In this document: piece by piece, positions 1 to 6,810 of the stretch
Numbering within the stretch: the first letter of the stretch is position 1
Layout: every line of letters starts with the position of its first letter
NCBI GenBank assembly: GCA_019308985.1
Contig: JAFDHB010000168.1
Span: 1 to 7,374 of the forward strand
DNA length: 7,374 nt
Reading direction: 5' to 3'
Source: Deltaproteobacteria bacterium
Lineage (GTDB): Bacteria > Desulfobacterota > DSM-4660 > Desulfatiglandales > HGW-15
Position numbers and translations under genes: made by a program
Notes under the pieces: generated by a model
What the model saw: the letters and a program-made list of their open reading frames with translations, nothing else
What the model was told of the DNA's origin: nothing
Databases searched by the model: none

Positions 1-989
1 GTAATCATGAATCGTCCTGGTACCCCCTTGTACATCTCCAGGCCCGCAACCACGTTCTCTATAGGTTCCCCCATGCAAAAGGCGATGGCGGCCGCGCCCA
101 GGGCGTTGTAAACACTATGGACGCCTGGGACAGGAAGCCGGATCTTTGACTCGGCCCCTTTAAATCTGAGATGGAATGTTATCCCTTCAGTTCCCCTGGG
201 CTTAACATCAGCGGCCCGGAGGTCATTGTCCGCTCCCAGGCCGAAGGTCAAAAACCCCCTTGGAAAATGAGCCGCCGCCTCCATCAGGACGGCATCGTCA
301 CCGTTCAAAATGACCTGACTCTCCTTGGAAATCTTCTCTATAAGCTCGGTCTTGGCCTTCACAACCCCTGCTATATCCCCAACACCCTCCAGGTGTGCCT
401 TACCTATCCTTGTAATCACCCCTATTTCAGGATCAGCAATCTCTGTCATGCGAGCGATCTCCCCCGGCCGGTTCATCCCCATTTCAAGGACAGCCCTCCT
501 CTGCCCCGTCCTCATATTGAAGATGGTCAAGGGGAGGCCGACCAGATTGTTGAAATTGCCCTTGTTCTTGAGGGGTTCTTCGCTGAGGCTGAGGATCTGG
601 TACGCCATCTCCTTGGTGCTTGTCTTACCGACACTTCCGGTAATGGCAGCCACACAGGTCCTGTGTTGGTGCCTCCACCAACGTGCGAACTCACCAAGCG
701 CCCTCAAGGTATCTGTCACCCGTATCGCCGCGACTTCTTCTCCCACTATTTTTTCTTCAATATCCCTGTCAACTACGACACATGCAGCACCCTTGCTCAC
801 AGCACCCTTTACAAAATCATGACCGTCATATCTTTCCCCCTTGAGGGCCCAGAATACATCCCCCGGGTTCATCTGCCTCGTATCAGTGCTTAGGCCGCCG
901 ATGAGCCTGTTGTCCGATCCCGAGACCAGTCTTCCGCCGACCGCTCCGACTATCTCACGGACCCTTATTTCTCCCCACTTCGCAACCAC
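1..989 (-). CDS. murF: MurF, UDP-MurNAc-tripeptide D-alanyl-D-alanine ligase (3' end cut off by window)
   Basis: Cytoplasmic ATP-dependent ligase that adds D-Ala-D-Ala to UDP-MurNAc-tripeptide, the last soluble step of the peptidoglycan precursor pathway. I translated this frame by hand; 329 residues are present and the frame is open to base 1, so about 120 C-terminal residues (most of the third domain) lie outside the window. Visible family motifs: an N-terminal substrate domain with LSTDTRQMNPGDVFWALKG (about 33-51), the ATP P-loop TGSVGKTST (117-125), NFNNLVGLPLT (145-155), EMGMNRPGEI (169-178), ITRIGKAHLEG (192-202) and HSVYNALGAAA (291-301). The start is chosen as GTG at 989 because no in-frame ATG exists upstream before the stop, a GGAG lies just before it, and the family N-terminus begins about here. 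It lies 28 bases after the murE stop. Identity is firm; the exact start is less so, since the frame stays open well upstream into murE. Confidence 0.95.
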   Translation of the reverse strand, partial: MVAKWGEIRVREIVGAVGGRLVSGSDNRLIGGLSTDTRQMNPGDVFWALKGERYDGHDFVKGAVSKGAACVVVDRDIEEKIVGEEVAAIRVTDTLRALGEFARWWRHQHRTCVAAITGSVGKTSTKEMAYQILSLSEEPLKNKGNFNNLVGLPLTIFNMRTGQRRAVLEMGMNRPGEIARMTEIADPEIGVITRIGKAHLEGVGDIAGVVKAKTELIEKISKESQVILNGDDAVLMEAAAHFPRGFLTFGLGADNDLRAADVKPRGTEGITFHLRFKGAESKIRLPVPGVHSVYNALGAAAIAFCMGEPIENVVAGLEMYKGVPGRFMI

Positions 990-993
990 TTCA

Positions 994-997
994 CTCC
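994..997 (-). promoter_or_regulatory. Probable murF ribosome binding site
   Basis: GGAG sits four bases before the GTG at 989 on the minus strand. The spacing is short but this is the only purine-rich Shine-Dalgarno-like match near the expected MurF N-terminus, and it supports the GTG start. The ATG that overlaps it (996-998) is in another frame and meets a stop two codons later. Confidence 0.45.
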
Positions 998-1017
998 ATG
1001 CCCGGTCTTTGTTTCCT

Positions 1018-2619
1018 CTATCCCAGTTTGCCTTGTTTATGGGGTATCCCCTGATAACTTTGACTTCCGATAGGAGATTTCTGATCCGGCCGGTTACTCC
1101 GGGATGCTTCAACTTCCCGAGCTGCCTTTCTGGCCTCTTCCCTATCGTCAAAAGGACGCCTTTCTTCGCCCACTATCTGATAATCTTCATGCCCCTTACC
1201 AGCAATAAGCACCACATCCCCCCTTTGGGCGATAGTGATAGCCTTTCTAATTGCCGCGCGCCTGTCCGGTTCCAAGATGTACCCTTTTCCAGCACCGGCC
1301 GGTTCTTCCTCCCAGACGATCATCTCCAATCCTGACTTCCTGACCCCTTTCTCAATCTCCCCTATTATCACCGCGGGGTCCTCGGTCCTTGGGTTATCGG
1401 AGGTGACGATCACGATATCACTGTTTTCCCCCGCCAATTGTCCCATCTCTCTTCGTTTTCCCTTATCCCTGTCACCGCCGCATCCGAATACACTGATAAT
1501 CCTTGAACTGGCCAATGGCCTTAGGTTCAGGATCGTCTTACGAAGGGCATCAGGGGTATGGGCGTAGTCCACGACTATTGTCAACTCCAACCTGTTCTTG
1601 ACAAGTTCCATTCGCCCGGGAACCGATCTCAACTTCTTTATGCCTTGTACAATATCATCAAGATCAATCCCCAGGGCCAGGGACGTTGCCACGGCAGCAA
1701 GGATATTATACAGGTTGAACACGCCTATAAGGGGAGATTCCAACGGCCTTGTCCCTATAGGAGTGCGCAAGACACCCTTTATGCCCTCCCTGTCCCGGTG
1801 AATGGATTCCGCCCTTACATCTTGCCTATCGCCAAGGCCATAGGTGATTGTCCGTGCCTCAGTCAAATCCATCAGCGCTTGCCCTCGAGGGTCATCCAGG
1901 TTGATCACCGCGTAGTTGGGATCATCAGACTTGCCGGGTCCAACCCTTTCAAAAAGGAGGCTCTTGGCCCTGAAGTAATCTTCCATGTCCCGGTGATAAT
2001 CCAGGTGATCCCTGGAGATATTGGTAAACACCGCCACCTTGAAAGGACAATCATTTGTGCGGCCTTGATCCAGGGCATGGGATGAGACTTCCATAATTAC
2101 GTCACTCACACCCTCATCCCTCATCTCCTTCAGTATGGCCATCAGTTCAAGGGATTCAGGTGTAGTGACCGGCGCCTTATGGGTTTTCCCCGAATACCTG
2201 TAGTTGATAGTGCCGATAACGCCCGGTCTGGCACCGGCCGCCAAGAGGATAGATTCCAGGACATAGCTCGTGGTCGTCTTCCCGTTCGTGCCCGTAATAC
2301 CAATGATATTCATCCCTTCAAAGGGGGCATCGTAGTACCTCCGGGCCAGCCTAGAGAGTGCAGAGCGGGAATCCGTCACCTTGATCTTTGTAATACCGTT
2401 CCCGATCCCGTCAAATCTCTCTCCAACCAAGGCAACGGAGCCTCTCTCGATAGCGTCCTTCATATAGTCATGGCCATCCAGTCGATGCCCCCGGAGGGCC
2501 ACAAACAGGTACCCGGGCTTTACTTGCCTGGAATCATAGGCCAACCCCTTTATGTCCACATCGACGCTGCCGGAAACATCTTCAACCGCTATCTCTTTCA
2601 ACAATTGAGACAGTTTCAT
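1018..2619 (-). CDS. murE: MurE, UDP-MurNAc-L-Ala-D-Glu:meso-diaminopimelate ligase
   Basis: Cytoplasmic ligase adding meso-diaminopimelate to UDP-MurNAc-dipeptide. From the ATG at 2619 it is 533 residues. Visible: substrate-binding N-terminal domain with YDSRQVKPGYLFVALRG (about 28-44), P-loop TGTNGKTTT (109-117), TTPESLEL (152-159), EVSSHALDQGR (177-187), the lysine of YFRAKSLLF (Lys219, the expected carbamylated residue), FNLYNILAA, PGRME (334-338), DYAHTPDAL (351-359), GCGGDRDKGKR (379-389), DNPR (408-411) and GKGHE (474-478). DNPR is the family signature for meso-DAP rather than lysine. The ATG at 2619 gives the usual N-terminus MKLSQLL, preceded by AGGCGG nine bases upstream; a TTG at 2775 in the same frame would add 52 residues that do not look like MurE. 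After about residue 497 there is a hydrophilic tail of roughly 35 residues beyond where the family usually ends. Confidence 0.97.
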   Translation of the reverse strand: MKLSQLLKEIAVEDVSGSVDVDIKGLAYDSRQVKPGYLFVALRGHRLDGHDYMKDAIERGSVALVGERFDGIGNGITKIKVTDSRSALSRLARRYYDAPFEGMNIIGITGTNGKTTTSYVLESILLAAGARPGVIGTINYRYSGKTHKAPVTTPESLELMAILKEMRDEGVSDVIMEVSSHALDQGRTNDCPFKVAVFTNISRDHLDYHRDMEDYFRAKSLLFERVGPGKSDDPNYAVINLDDPRGQALMDLTEARTITYGLGDRQDVRAESIHRDREGIKGVLRTPIGTRPLESPLIGVFNLYNILAAVATSLALGIDLDDIVQGIKKLRSVPGRMELVKNRLELTIVVDYAHTPDALRKTILNLRPLASSRIISVFGCGGDRDKGKRREMGQLAGENSDIVIVTSDNPRTEDPAVIIGEIEKGVRKSGLEMIVWEEEPAGAGKGYILEPDRRAAIRKAITIAQRGDVVLIAGKGHEDYQIVGEERRPFDDREEARKAAREVEASRSNRPDQKSPIGSQSYQGIPHKQGKLG

Positions 2620-2651
2620 TGTCTGTTGCCGCCTATGCTGTAAGACCTTTA

Positions 2652-2714
2652 CATAACCTTCCAAGAATTGCCGGTACACGAATGCGGATGCATAAACACC
2701 TTTAAAGAATTGCC
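2652..2714. repeat. Two imperfect direct repeats, start-to-start about 40 bases
   Basis: Plus-strand copies at 2652-2672 and 2691-2714 both begin CATAA and end AAGAATTGCC, with a three-base length difference in the middle. The identical 10-base ends (2663-2672 and 2705-2714) are 42 bases apart, a multiple of three, so in the murE frame they encode the similar segments QFFKGVY and QFLEGYV. Whether this is an old duplication, paired regulatory sites or chance cannot be settled here. Confidence 0.45.
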
Positions 2715-2738
2715 CAATTTCATCAAGTTTTGGAGTGA

Positions 2739-2753
2739 GGCAACCATGTTGCC
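2739..2753. repeat. Perfect inverted repeat between ftsI and murE
   Basis: Arms GGCAAC and GTTGCC (6 bp each) flank a 3-base centre CAT on the plus strand. No T-run follows on the minus strand, so it is not an intrinsic terminator of ftsI. It could be a small hairpin in the mRNA or a protein binding site; the sequence alone does not decide. Confidence 0.55.
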
Positions 2754-2787
2754 GTCCCCGAAATGGCTTTTGCAAAGGTCTCTCTGT

Positions 2788-4743
2788 TTATCCCGGGGGT
2801 CTGAAGCTGACCTTCACGACTTCGGTCTTCTCCACGGGGCGGCCGGGATAGGGATCCTGCTTGTAAGCGAAACCCGTTCCTTCCACTATCACCTTGAGAC
2901 CCAGGGCTCTCCCCTTCTTCAAGACATCTCTCATATTCTTGCCCCTGAAATCAGGCACTACTCCATGTTCTTCTCTCGCCGCCCTCTTCACTGGTGTCAG
3001 GATCTGCCTCCGGACCCTGGCGAGACCTGGTTCCTCGCCCCCGACCAACCGAATCTCGGGGTTGATCCTCAGATGGTTGAGGCTCCAGGAGCCGATTCTC
3101 CTGAATACGGGCCCGGCGATTACTCCTCCGTAATGAACGCCTCTTGGCTCGTCAACCACGACCAGGATGAGAAGCTTGGGCCTATTTGCCGGGACAAAGC
3201 CCACAAATATCGCCATGTACTTTTCCTTGGAATATCTTCTGGAAGCGGGGTCGACCTTCTGGGGGGTTCCTGTCTTTCCGGCGACCCTGTATCCGCTGAT
3301 TGCGGCCTGGGCCGCCGTACCCCTTTTACTTACTACTCCCTCCAGAATTCGGACCACCTTTTGGGAGGTCTCGCGCCCCAGCACCTTCCGTCTTATCTTC
3401 GGCCCTATCTCTTTGACTACGTTGCCGCGTTGATCCCTTATGGCTTTTACGACATAGGGCCGCATCAAACTACCACCATTTGCCAGTGCGCCCACAGCCA
3501 TGGCCAATTGAATGGAAGTTGCAGTCATTCCCTGCCCGAAGAACAGGGTGATCTTATCGATTTCCTTCGCCTCACTCGGCTCCCTTATGAAGCCCTCTCT
3601 TTCTCCGATGAGGTCGATCCCCGTCCTCTCGCCGAATCCGAACCTCTTCAGATACTCGTAGAATTTTTCATATCCGACCCTCTGGCCGATCTTTACAGCG
3701 CCAATGTTACTGGAGTACACAATAATGTCTTCCACATTCAGAAGGCCATGTTCCTTGGTATCATGGATTATATGTCCTGCGACCTTGTAGGCCCCATTTT
3801 CACAGTCAAACAGGGTATCAGGGCTCACGATTTTTTCTTCCAGGGCCGTTGCCAACAGGAACACCTTGATTACCGATCCTGGCTCATAGGTGTCTGTAAC
3901 AATTCTGTTTCTCCACCGGCTTGGATGAAGGCCCCTGAATTCATTGGGGTTGAACTGTGGGATAATAGCCATGGCCAGTATCTCGCCGGTCCGGGGGTTG
4001 ACTACGAGACTATGCCCTGCCCTTGCACCCGTTCTCCTTACCACTTCGGCCAATGCCTTTTGTGCCTGATATTGTATATCCCTGTCTATAGTCAGGACCA
4101 GGTTGCCCATCTTGCCGGCATCATGATCAGACATGCTGATGAAGAACGGGCGCCCTAGGGCGTCTCGCATCCTCACCAGGGTGGCGCCTGGGCCCTTTAG
4201 TACTTCGTCGTATGCCTTTTCCAGCCCCTCCAATCCCTGGTTGTCATCACCCGCGAACCCTATCAGGTGACCTGCTATCTCCCGGCCGGGGTAATATCTC
4301 CTGCTCTCCCTGGTAAAACCTATACCCTCACTCCCCAAGGTCTTTGTCCTCTCCGCGACTTCCGGGGGAACTTTTCTGGCTATCCATACAAAGGACTTTT
4401 TGCTCTTCAATGCCCGGAGGATCTCTTCCTCGGGTTTGTTGAGAATCTTGGACAGATGCCTGGCGGCGTAAAGTTTCTTTTGAACCAGCTTGGGGTGCGC
4501 ATAGATTGACTCCACTTCCACGCTGACGGCCAACTCGTTTCCATCCCTGTCGTATATTATACCTCTTTTTGGGGGAAGCTTTATAGTACCCTCATAGTCG
4601 GATCGAGCAATGGAGGATAATCTATCCCTTTCAAGAATCTGAAGTTGGTAGGCTCGGGCCCAAATGACCCCCATCCCTGAAACAAAGAAAAGGGCTACAA
4701 GGTAGATTCGAAACCTGATCCATTTCTTTTCCTTTATCTTCAT
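2788..4743 (-). CDS. ftsI: FtsI (PBP3-like) septal peptidoglycan transpeptidase with C-terminal PASTA domain
   Basis: Class B penicillin-binding protein that crosslinks septal peptidoglycan, anchored in the inner membrane with its catalytic domain outside the cytoplasm. 651 residues. A short basic N-terminus is followed by one membrane segment (about 11-29), a dimerisation/pedestal region with the RGIIYDRDGNELA motif (60-72), then the transpeptidase domain: SVIK with nucleophile Ser290 and Lys293, SSN (344-346) and KTGT (490-493). All three active-site motifs are intact. Residues about 594-648 form one PASTA domain (VPDFRGKNMRDVLKK at its start). This tail is absent from enterobacterial FtsI but is known in deltaproteobacterial FtsI and in Gram-positive PBP2x and SpoVD. 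The start ATG overlaps the ftsL stop as ATGA, and no Shine-Dalgarno is visible in the preceding 20 bases, so translation is probably coupled to ftsL. Confidence 0.96.
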   Translation of the reverse strand: MKIKEKKWIRFRIYLVALFFVSGMGVIWARAYQLQILERDRLSSIARSDYEGTIKLPPKRGIIYDRDGNELAVSVEVESIYAHPKLVQKKLYAARHLSKILNKPEEEILRALKSKKSFVWIARKVPPEVAERTKTLGSEGIGFTRESRRYYPGREIAGHLIGFAGDDNQGLEGLEKAYDEVLKGPGATLVRMRDALGRPFFISMSDHDAGKMGNLVLTIDRDIQYQAQKALAEVVRRTGARAGHSLVVNPRTGEILAMAIIPQFNPNEFRGLHPSRWRNRIVTDTYEPGSVIKVFLLATALEEKIVSPDTLFDCENGAYKVAGHIIHDTKEHGLLNVEDIIVYSSNIGAVKIGQRVGYEKFYEYLKRFGFGERTGIDLIGEREGFIREPSEAKEIDKITLFFGQGMTATSIQLAMAVGALANGGSLMRPYVVKAIRDQRGNVVKEIGPKIRRKVLGRETSQKVVRILEGVVSKRGTAAQAAISGYRVAGKTGTPQKVDPASRRYSKEKYMAIFVGFVPANRPKLLILVVVDEPRGVHYGGVIAGPVFRRIGSWSLNHLRINPEIRLVGGEEPGLARVRRQILTPVKRAAREEHGVVPDFRGKNMRDVLKKGRALGLKVIVEGTGFAYKQDPYPGRPVEKTEVVKVSFRPPG

Positions 4744-5105
4744 GGCAAGATGATTATTTGCTCTGGCGAAGGTTCCTTGAGCCCCAATCTCTTGATGTAT
4801 TTTTCAAGAGATTGAGGCGACTTCAGGGTTGCCAGTTCAACTCTCAACTTCCCGTTCAGCTCCTTTAACCTGAGCTCCTCCTCTTTCAAGCGACTAAGAT
4901 CATAACCTATCTGGGTCCCTTCGAAGTTGGACCAAACGTATCCGATCCCACTCACCATGAAAAGGATTAGAATTACGGTCATGAGTAATATCTGCCGGTG
5001 GCTCAGGCGAAAGGTTCCTTTCTTCTTCGGGACGTTGGTGATCCTTATGCCTGTTCCGGCATTGCGTTTACCCTCACTTTCGAATCTCTGAATCGGTCTT
5101 ACCAT
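4740..5105 (-). CDS. ftsL: FtsL-like cell division protein
   Basis: Small bitopic membrane protein of 121 residues; in the divisome FtsL pairs with FtsB and FtsQ and activates the FtsW-FtsI synthase. Sequence shows a basic cytoplasmic N-terminus (1-37, rich in Arg and Lys), one hydrophobic segment (about 39-58), then a Leu/Glu/Lys-rich stretch likely to form a coiled coil (about 63-95), and the C-terminal LGLKEPSPEQIIIL (107-120) typical of FtsL and DivIC proteins. Sequence conservation in this family is low, so the call rests on size, topology and position between rsmH and ftsI. The ATG lies three bases after the rsmH stop, with AGAGG nine bases upstream inside rsmH. The stop overlaps the ftsI start. 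Confidence 0.88.
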   Translation of the reverse strand: MVRPIQRFESEGKRNAGTGIRITNVPKKKGTFRLSHRQILLMTVILILFMVSGIGYVWSNFEGTQIGYDLSRLKEEELRLKELNGKLRVELATLKSPQSLEKYIKRLGLKEPSPEQIIILP

Positions 5106-5108
5106 GCC

Positions 5109-6089
5109 CTATAACCTCTGTGCTGCCCGCAAAATCGCGCTGCGGGCCCTAGGATTTCTTGCTATTTCTTCCTGCTCAGGTCTTATCCCCCTCTTGGTCA
5201 GTCTCCGGAAGAGTGGCTTCCTGCCGCATTTGCACACAGGAAAATCCCGGGGACAATCGCACTGCCTCTCCCATTCCACCATGCATCTTTTCACCATCCT
5301 GTCCTCCAAGGAATGGTACGACAAGATGACGACTCGCCCCCCCGGCTTGACGAGGAGAGGGGCCTTTTTCAGGAATACCTCCAAATTTTCCAGCTCTCTG
5401 TTTACTGCTATCCTCAAGGCCTGAAAGGTACGGGTGGCCGGGTGTTTTTCACTACTGCGATAATGCCTGGAAAGAGAGGATCTGATTATCTCGGCCAGTT
5501 CTTTTGAGCTTTCAATAGGTCTCTTACTCCTTGCCCGCTCGATTGCCCTTACGAGGATTCTCGCCCTCTTTTCTTCGCCATATTCCTTGATTATCCGTTC
5601 CAATTCCCCAGGGGGACTTTGGTTAATCAATTCTCGAGCGGTCAGCGGTTCATCGGGGTCCATCCTCATGTCCAGCGGTTCGTCACGAGTAAAGCTGAAT
5701 CCCCGTCCTGACCTGTCCAGTTGGTAGCTTGACATGCCCAGGTCCAACAGTATCCCCGCTACCTTTACTATTCCCAGGCCCCTCAAAATCTCGTCGATCT
5801 CTTTGTAGTTTCCCTTGATTATCGTGACCCGGTTCCCGAGGAAAGACAGCCGTTTGCTTGAAAGAGAAAGGGCCATCGGATCCCGGTCCAGACAGATCAG
5901 TCGCCCTCCATCTTCTAGCCTCTTTCCAAGGGCCTCGCTGTGTCCCCCTGTTCCGACTGTCCCATCCACATACACATCCTTCGTGGAGGTCAGGAGGTAT
6001 TTTACCACGGCATCGACAAGGATCGGCATATGGGCATACTGCGACTCACTACCCTTATATGCCGAGTTCTGAGAGAGACTGACTGACAT
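5109..6089 (-). CDS. rsmH: RsmH (MraW), 16S rRNA N4-cytosine methyltransferase (C1402 in E. coli numbering)
   Basis: S-adenosylmethionine-dependent enzyme that N4-methylates C1402 of 16S rRNA in the ribosomal P site. 326 residues from the chosen start. Visible motifs: HMPILVDAVV (20-29), SAM-binding VDGTVGTGGHSE (41-52), LDLGMSSYQLD (115-125), GRGFSF (128-133), PLDMRMD (138-144), HPATRTFQALRIAVN (216-230) and SYHSLEDR (257-264). Near the C-terminus Cys277, Cys279, Cys286 and Cys288 form a CxC-x6-CxC pattern that could bind metal (inference). The frame is open upstream to 6152, but the ATG at 6089 has a strong AGGAGAG eight bases ahead; the later ATG at 6029 would remove the conserved His just before it. 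With this start the gene overlaps the mraZ end by 35 bases, pointing to coupled translation. Confidence 0.96.
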   Translation of the reverse strand: MSVSLSQNSAYKGSESQYAHMPILVDAVVKYLLTSTKDVYVDGTVGTGGHSEALGKRLEDGGRLICLDRDPMALSLSSKRLSFLGNRVTIIKGNYKEIDEILRGLGIVKVAGILLDLGMSSYQLDRSGRGFSFTRDEPLDMRMDPDEPLTARELINQSPPGELERIIKEYGEEKRARILVRAIERARSKRPIESSKELAEIIRSSLSRHYRSSEKHPATRTFQALRIAVNRELENLEVFLKKAPLLVKPGGRVVILSYHSLEDRMVKRCMVEWERQCDCPRDFPVCKCGRKPLFRRLTKRGIRPEQEEIARNPRARSAILRAAQRL

Positions 6090-6492
6090 CCGGAAAACTC
6101 TCCTTTGCCCTCTCAAATTCCTCTTCCCACATCTCCCTGTCCCAAATTTCAAAGAGCTTCAACTCTCCTACTAGGACCACCTCCTTTTTCAATCCTGCAA
6201 TCTCCCTCAGGTCTGGAGGGATAGTGATCCTGCCTTGTTTTATGGGACATTCCTGCGCTCCTGAGATAAAATAACGCCGATAGGTATTTACGGCCTTATC
6301 GAAAAGTGACAGTTGAGCGGCCTTCTCCTCGATGGTTCTCCAGTCTGCCCTTGAAAAGGCCCAGAGGCAATTGAAATGATTAGTCAGTACGAGACATTGG
6401 TCACCCTTGCTCTTCAATACCTCCTTGAATCTGGCAGGAATGGCCAGTCTCCCCTTTTCATCCAGGGTATGTCTTGATCTTCCTCTAAACAT
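6055..6492 (-). CDS. mraZ: MraZ, SpoVT/AbrB-fold transcriptional regulator of the dcw operon
   Basis: DNA-binding regulator that in characterised bacteria binds tandem short repeats upstream of its own gene and controls the dcw operon. 145 residues, normal family length. It has two AbrB-like half-domains, each with the family signature: MFRGRSRHTLDEKGRLAIP (1-19) and CPIKQGRITIPPDLREIAGL (82-101). The GR pairs at 14-15 and 87-88 are the usual DNA-contact positions. The C-terminal part (about 108-140) is acidic and probably helical. ATG at 6492 matches the strictly conserved MF(R/K)G N-terminus, with AGGA four bases ahead. First gene of the operon; its 3' end overlaps rsmH. Upstream lie a strong -35 box and four MraZ-like repeats, consistent with autoregulation. 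Confidence 0.96.
   Translation of the reverse strand: MFRGRSRHTLDEKGRLAIPARFKEVLKSKGDQCLVLTNHFNCLWAFSRADWRTIEEKAAQLSLFDKAVNTYRRYFISGAQECPIKQGRITIPPDLREIAGLKKEVVLVGELKLFEIWDREMWEEEFERAKESFPDVSQSLSELGI
6098..6104 (-). promoter_or_regulatory. rsmH ribosome binding site
   Basis: AGGAGAG lies inside the 3' end of mraZ, eight bases before the ATG at 6089. It is the strongest Shine-Dalgarno match in the cluster and decides the rsmH start over the in-frame ATGs at 6152 and 6029. Confidence 0.75.
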
Positions 6493-6500
6493 GCTGTCCT

Positions 6501-6540
6501 GACACTTTATGCCACTCTATTTCACTTTATGACACTTTTA
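6501..6540 (-). promoter_or_regulatory. Probable MraZ operator: four tandem 10-bp repeats
   Basis: On the minus strand four head-to-tail decamers lie without gaps: TAAAAGTGTC (6540-6531), ATAAAGTGAA (6530-6521), ATAGAGTGGC (6520-6511) and ATAAAGTGTC (6510-6501). Each has the core AGTG in the same place, giving one helical turn per unit. Known MraZ sites are short G-rich direct repeats with about 10-bp period just upstream of mraZ (TGGGN in E. coli; AAAGTG-type in mycoplasmas). The first unit covers the putative -10 box and the last abuts the mraZ AGGA ribosome binding site, so bound MraZ would block transcription start. Binding is inferred, the repeat itself is directly visible. Confidence 0.88.
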
Positions 6541-6563
6541 GGCCATAAACGACAATTTGTCAA
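6535..6563 (-). promoter_or_regulatory. Sigma-70-type promoter of the mraZ operon
   Basis: Minus strand: a perfect -35 TTGACA (6563-6558), a 17-base spacer and a -10 TAAAAG (6540-6535, four of six matches). A run of eight T residues (with further A/T-rich sequence) lies directly upstream of the -35 and may act as an UP element. Transcription would begin near 6528, giving a leader of about 36 bases. The -10 overlaps the first MraZ-like repeat. Confidence 0.7.
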
Positions 6564-6748
6564 GAAAAAAAACAAATAATCAAGATAAATTAGGGGAACT
6601 TCTTCCTTTCCTACCACATATTCCTTCCTCCAGCTTGATAAGAAGAATATTTCAAAATGTTCGCTAAAAACGTGCAATTCTAGATATTGTGTATTATTTA
6701 AACAAAATACTCAAAATATTGAGAATCCTGACTAAACCCCGTTCATCT

Positions 6749-6779
6749 CTTGGAAAATTACCTTGCATACCGAGCATGT
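6749..6779 (+). promoter_or_regulatory. Possible heat shock (sigma-32-like) promoter of hsp20
   Basis: CTTGGAA (6749-6755) resembles the sigma-32 -35 element CTTGAA, and GAGCATGT (6772-6779) matches the CATNT end of the -10 consensus CCCCATNT. The 16-base spacer is within the accepted range. Transcription would start near 6786, leaving a leader of about 60 bases. Only a partial match, and the C-run of the -10 is missing. Confidence 0.25.
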
Positions 6780-6810
6780 TGTCCATAGAATGATTTTTCT
6801 AGTATTTTTT

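Larger units (their letters stand above)
2620..2787 (-). other. ftsI-murE gap, 168 bases, structured
   Basis: This is the only sizeable gap inside the cluster. The murE frame is open through it back to a TTG at 2775, so it is either untranslated leader or an unusual MurE N-terminal extension. It contains a perfect inverted repeat (2739-2753), a pair of imperfect direct repeats (2652-2672 and 2691-2714), and two copies of CGGCAACA on the minus strand (2747-2754 and 2624-2631), the second lying within the murE translation start region. No convincing sigma-70 promoter is visible; TTGGGC with TATGCA 17 bases later is a weak match only. Confidence 0.5.

Noticed and set aside
171..893. A 240-codon plus-strand open frame
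   Set aside because: It lies opposite murF, whose P-loop and family motifs are clear in the minus-strand translation; the plus-strand product is proline-rich and unlike any family I recognise.
2650..2748. A 32-codon minus-strand frame starting at the ATG inside the 2739-2753 inverted repeat
   Set aside because: No Shine-Dalgarno precedes it and the product shows no recognisable features; too weak to call a leader peptide.
2739..2753. Intrinsic terminator after ftsI
   Set aside because: The stem is only 6 bp and no T-run follows on the minus strand.
2668..4158. A 496-codon open frame on the plus strand
   Set aside because: It is antisense to ftsI, which has all three catalytic motifs and fits the cluster. 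The antisense product has no recognisable domain and no ribosome binding site was noted.
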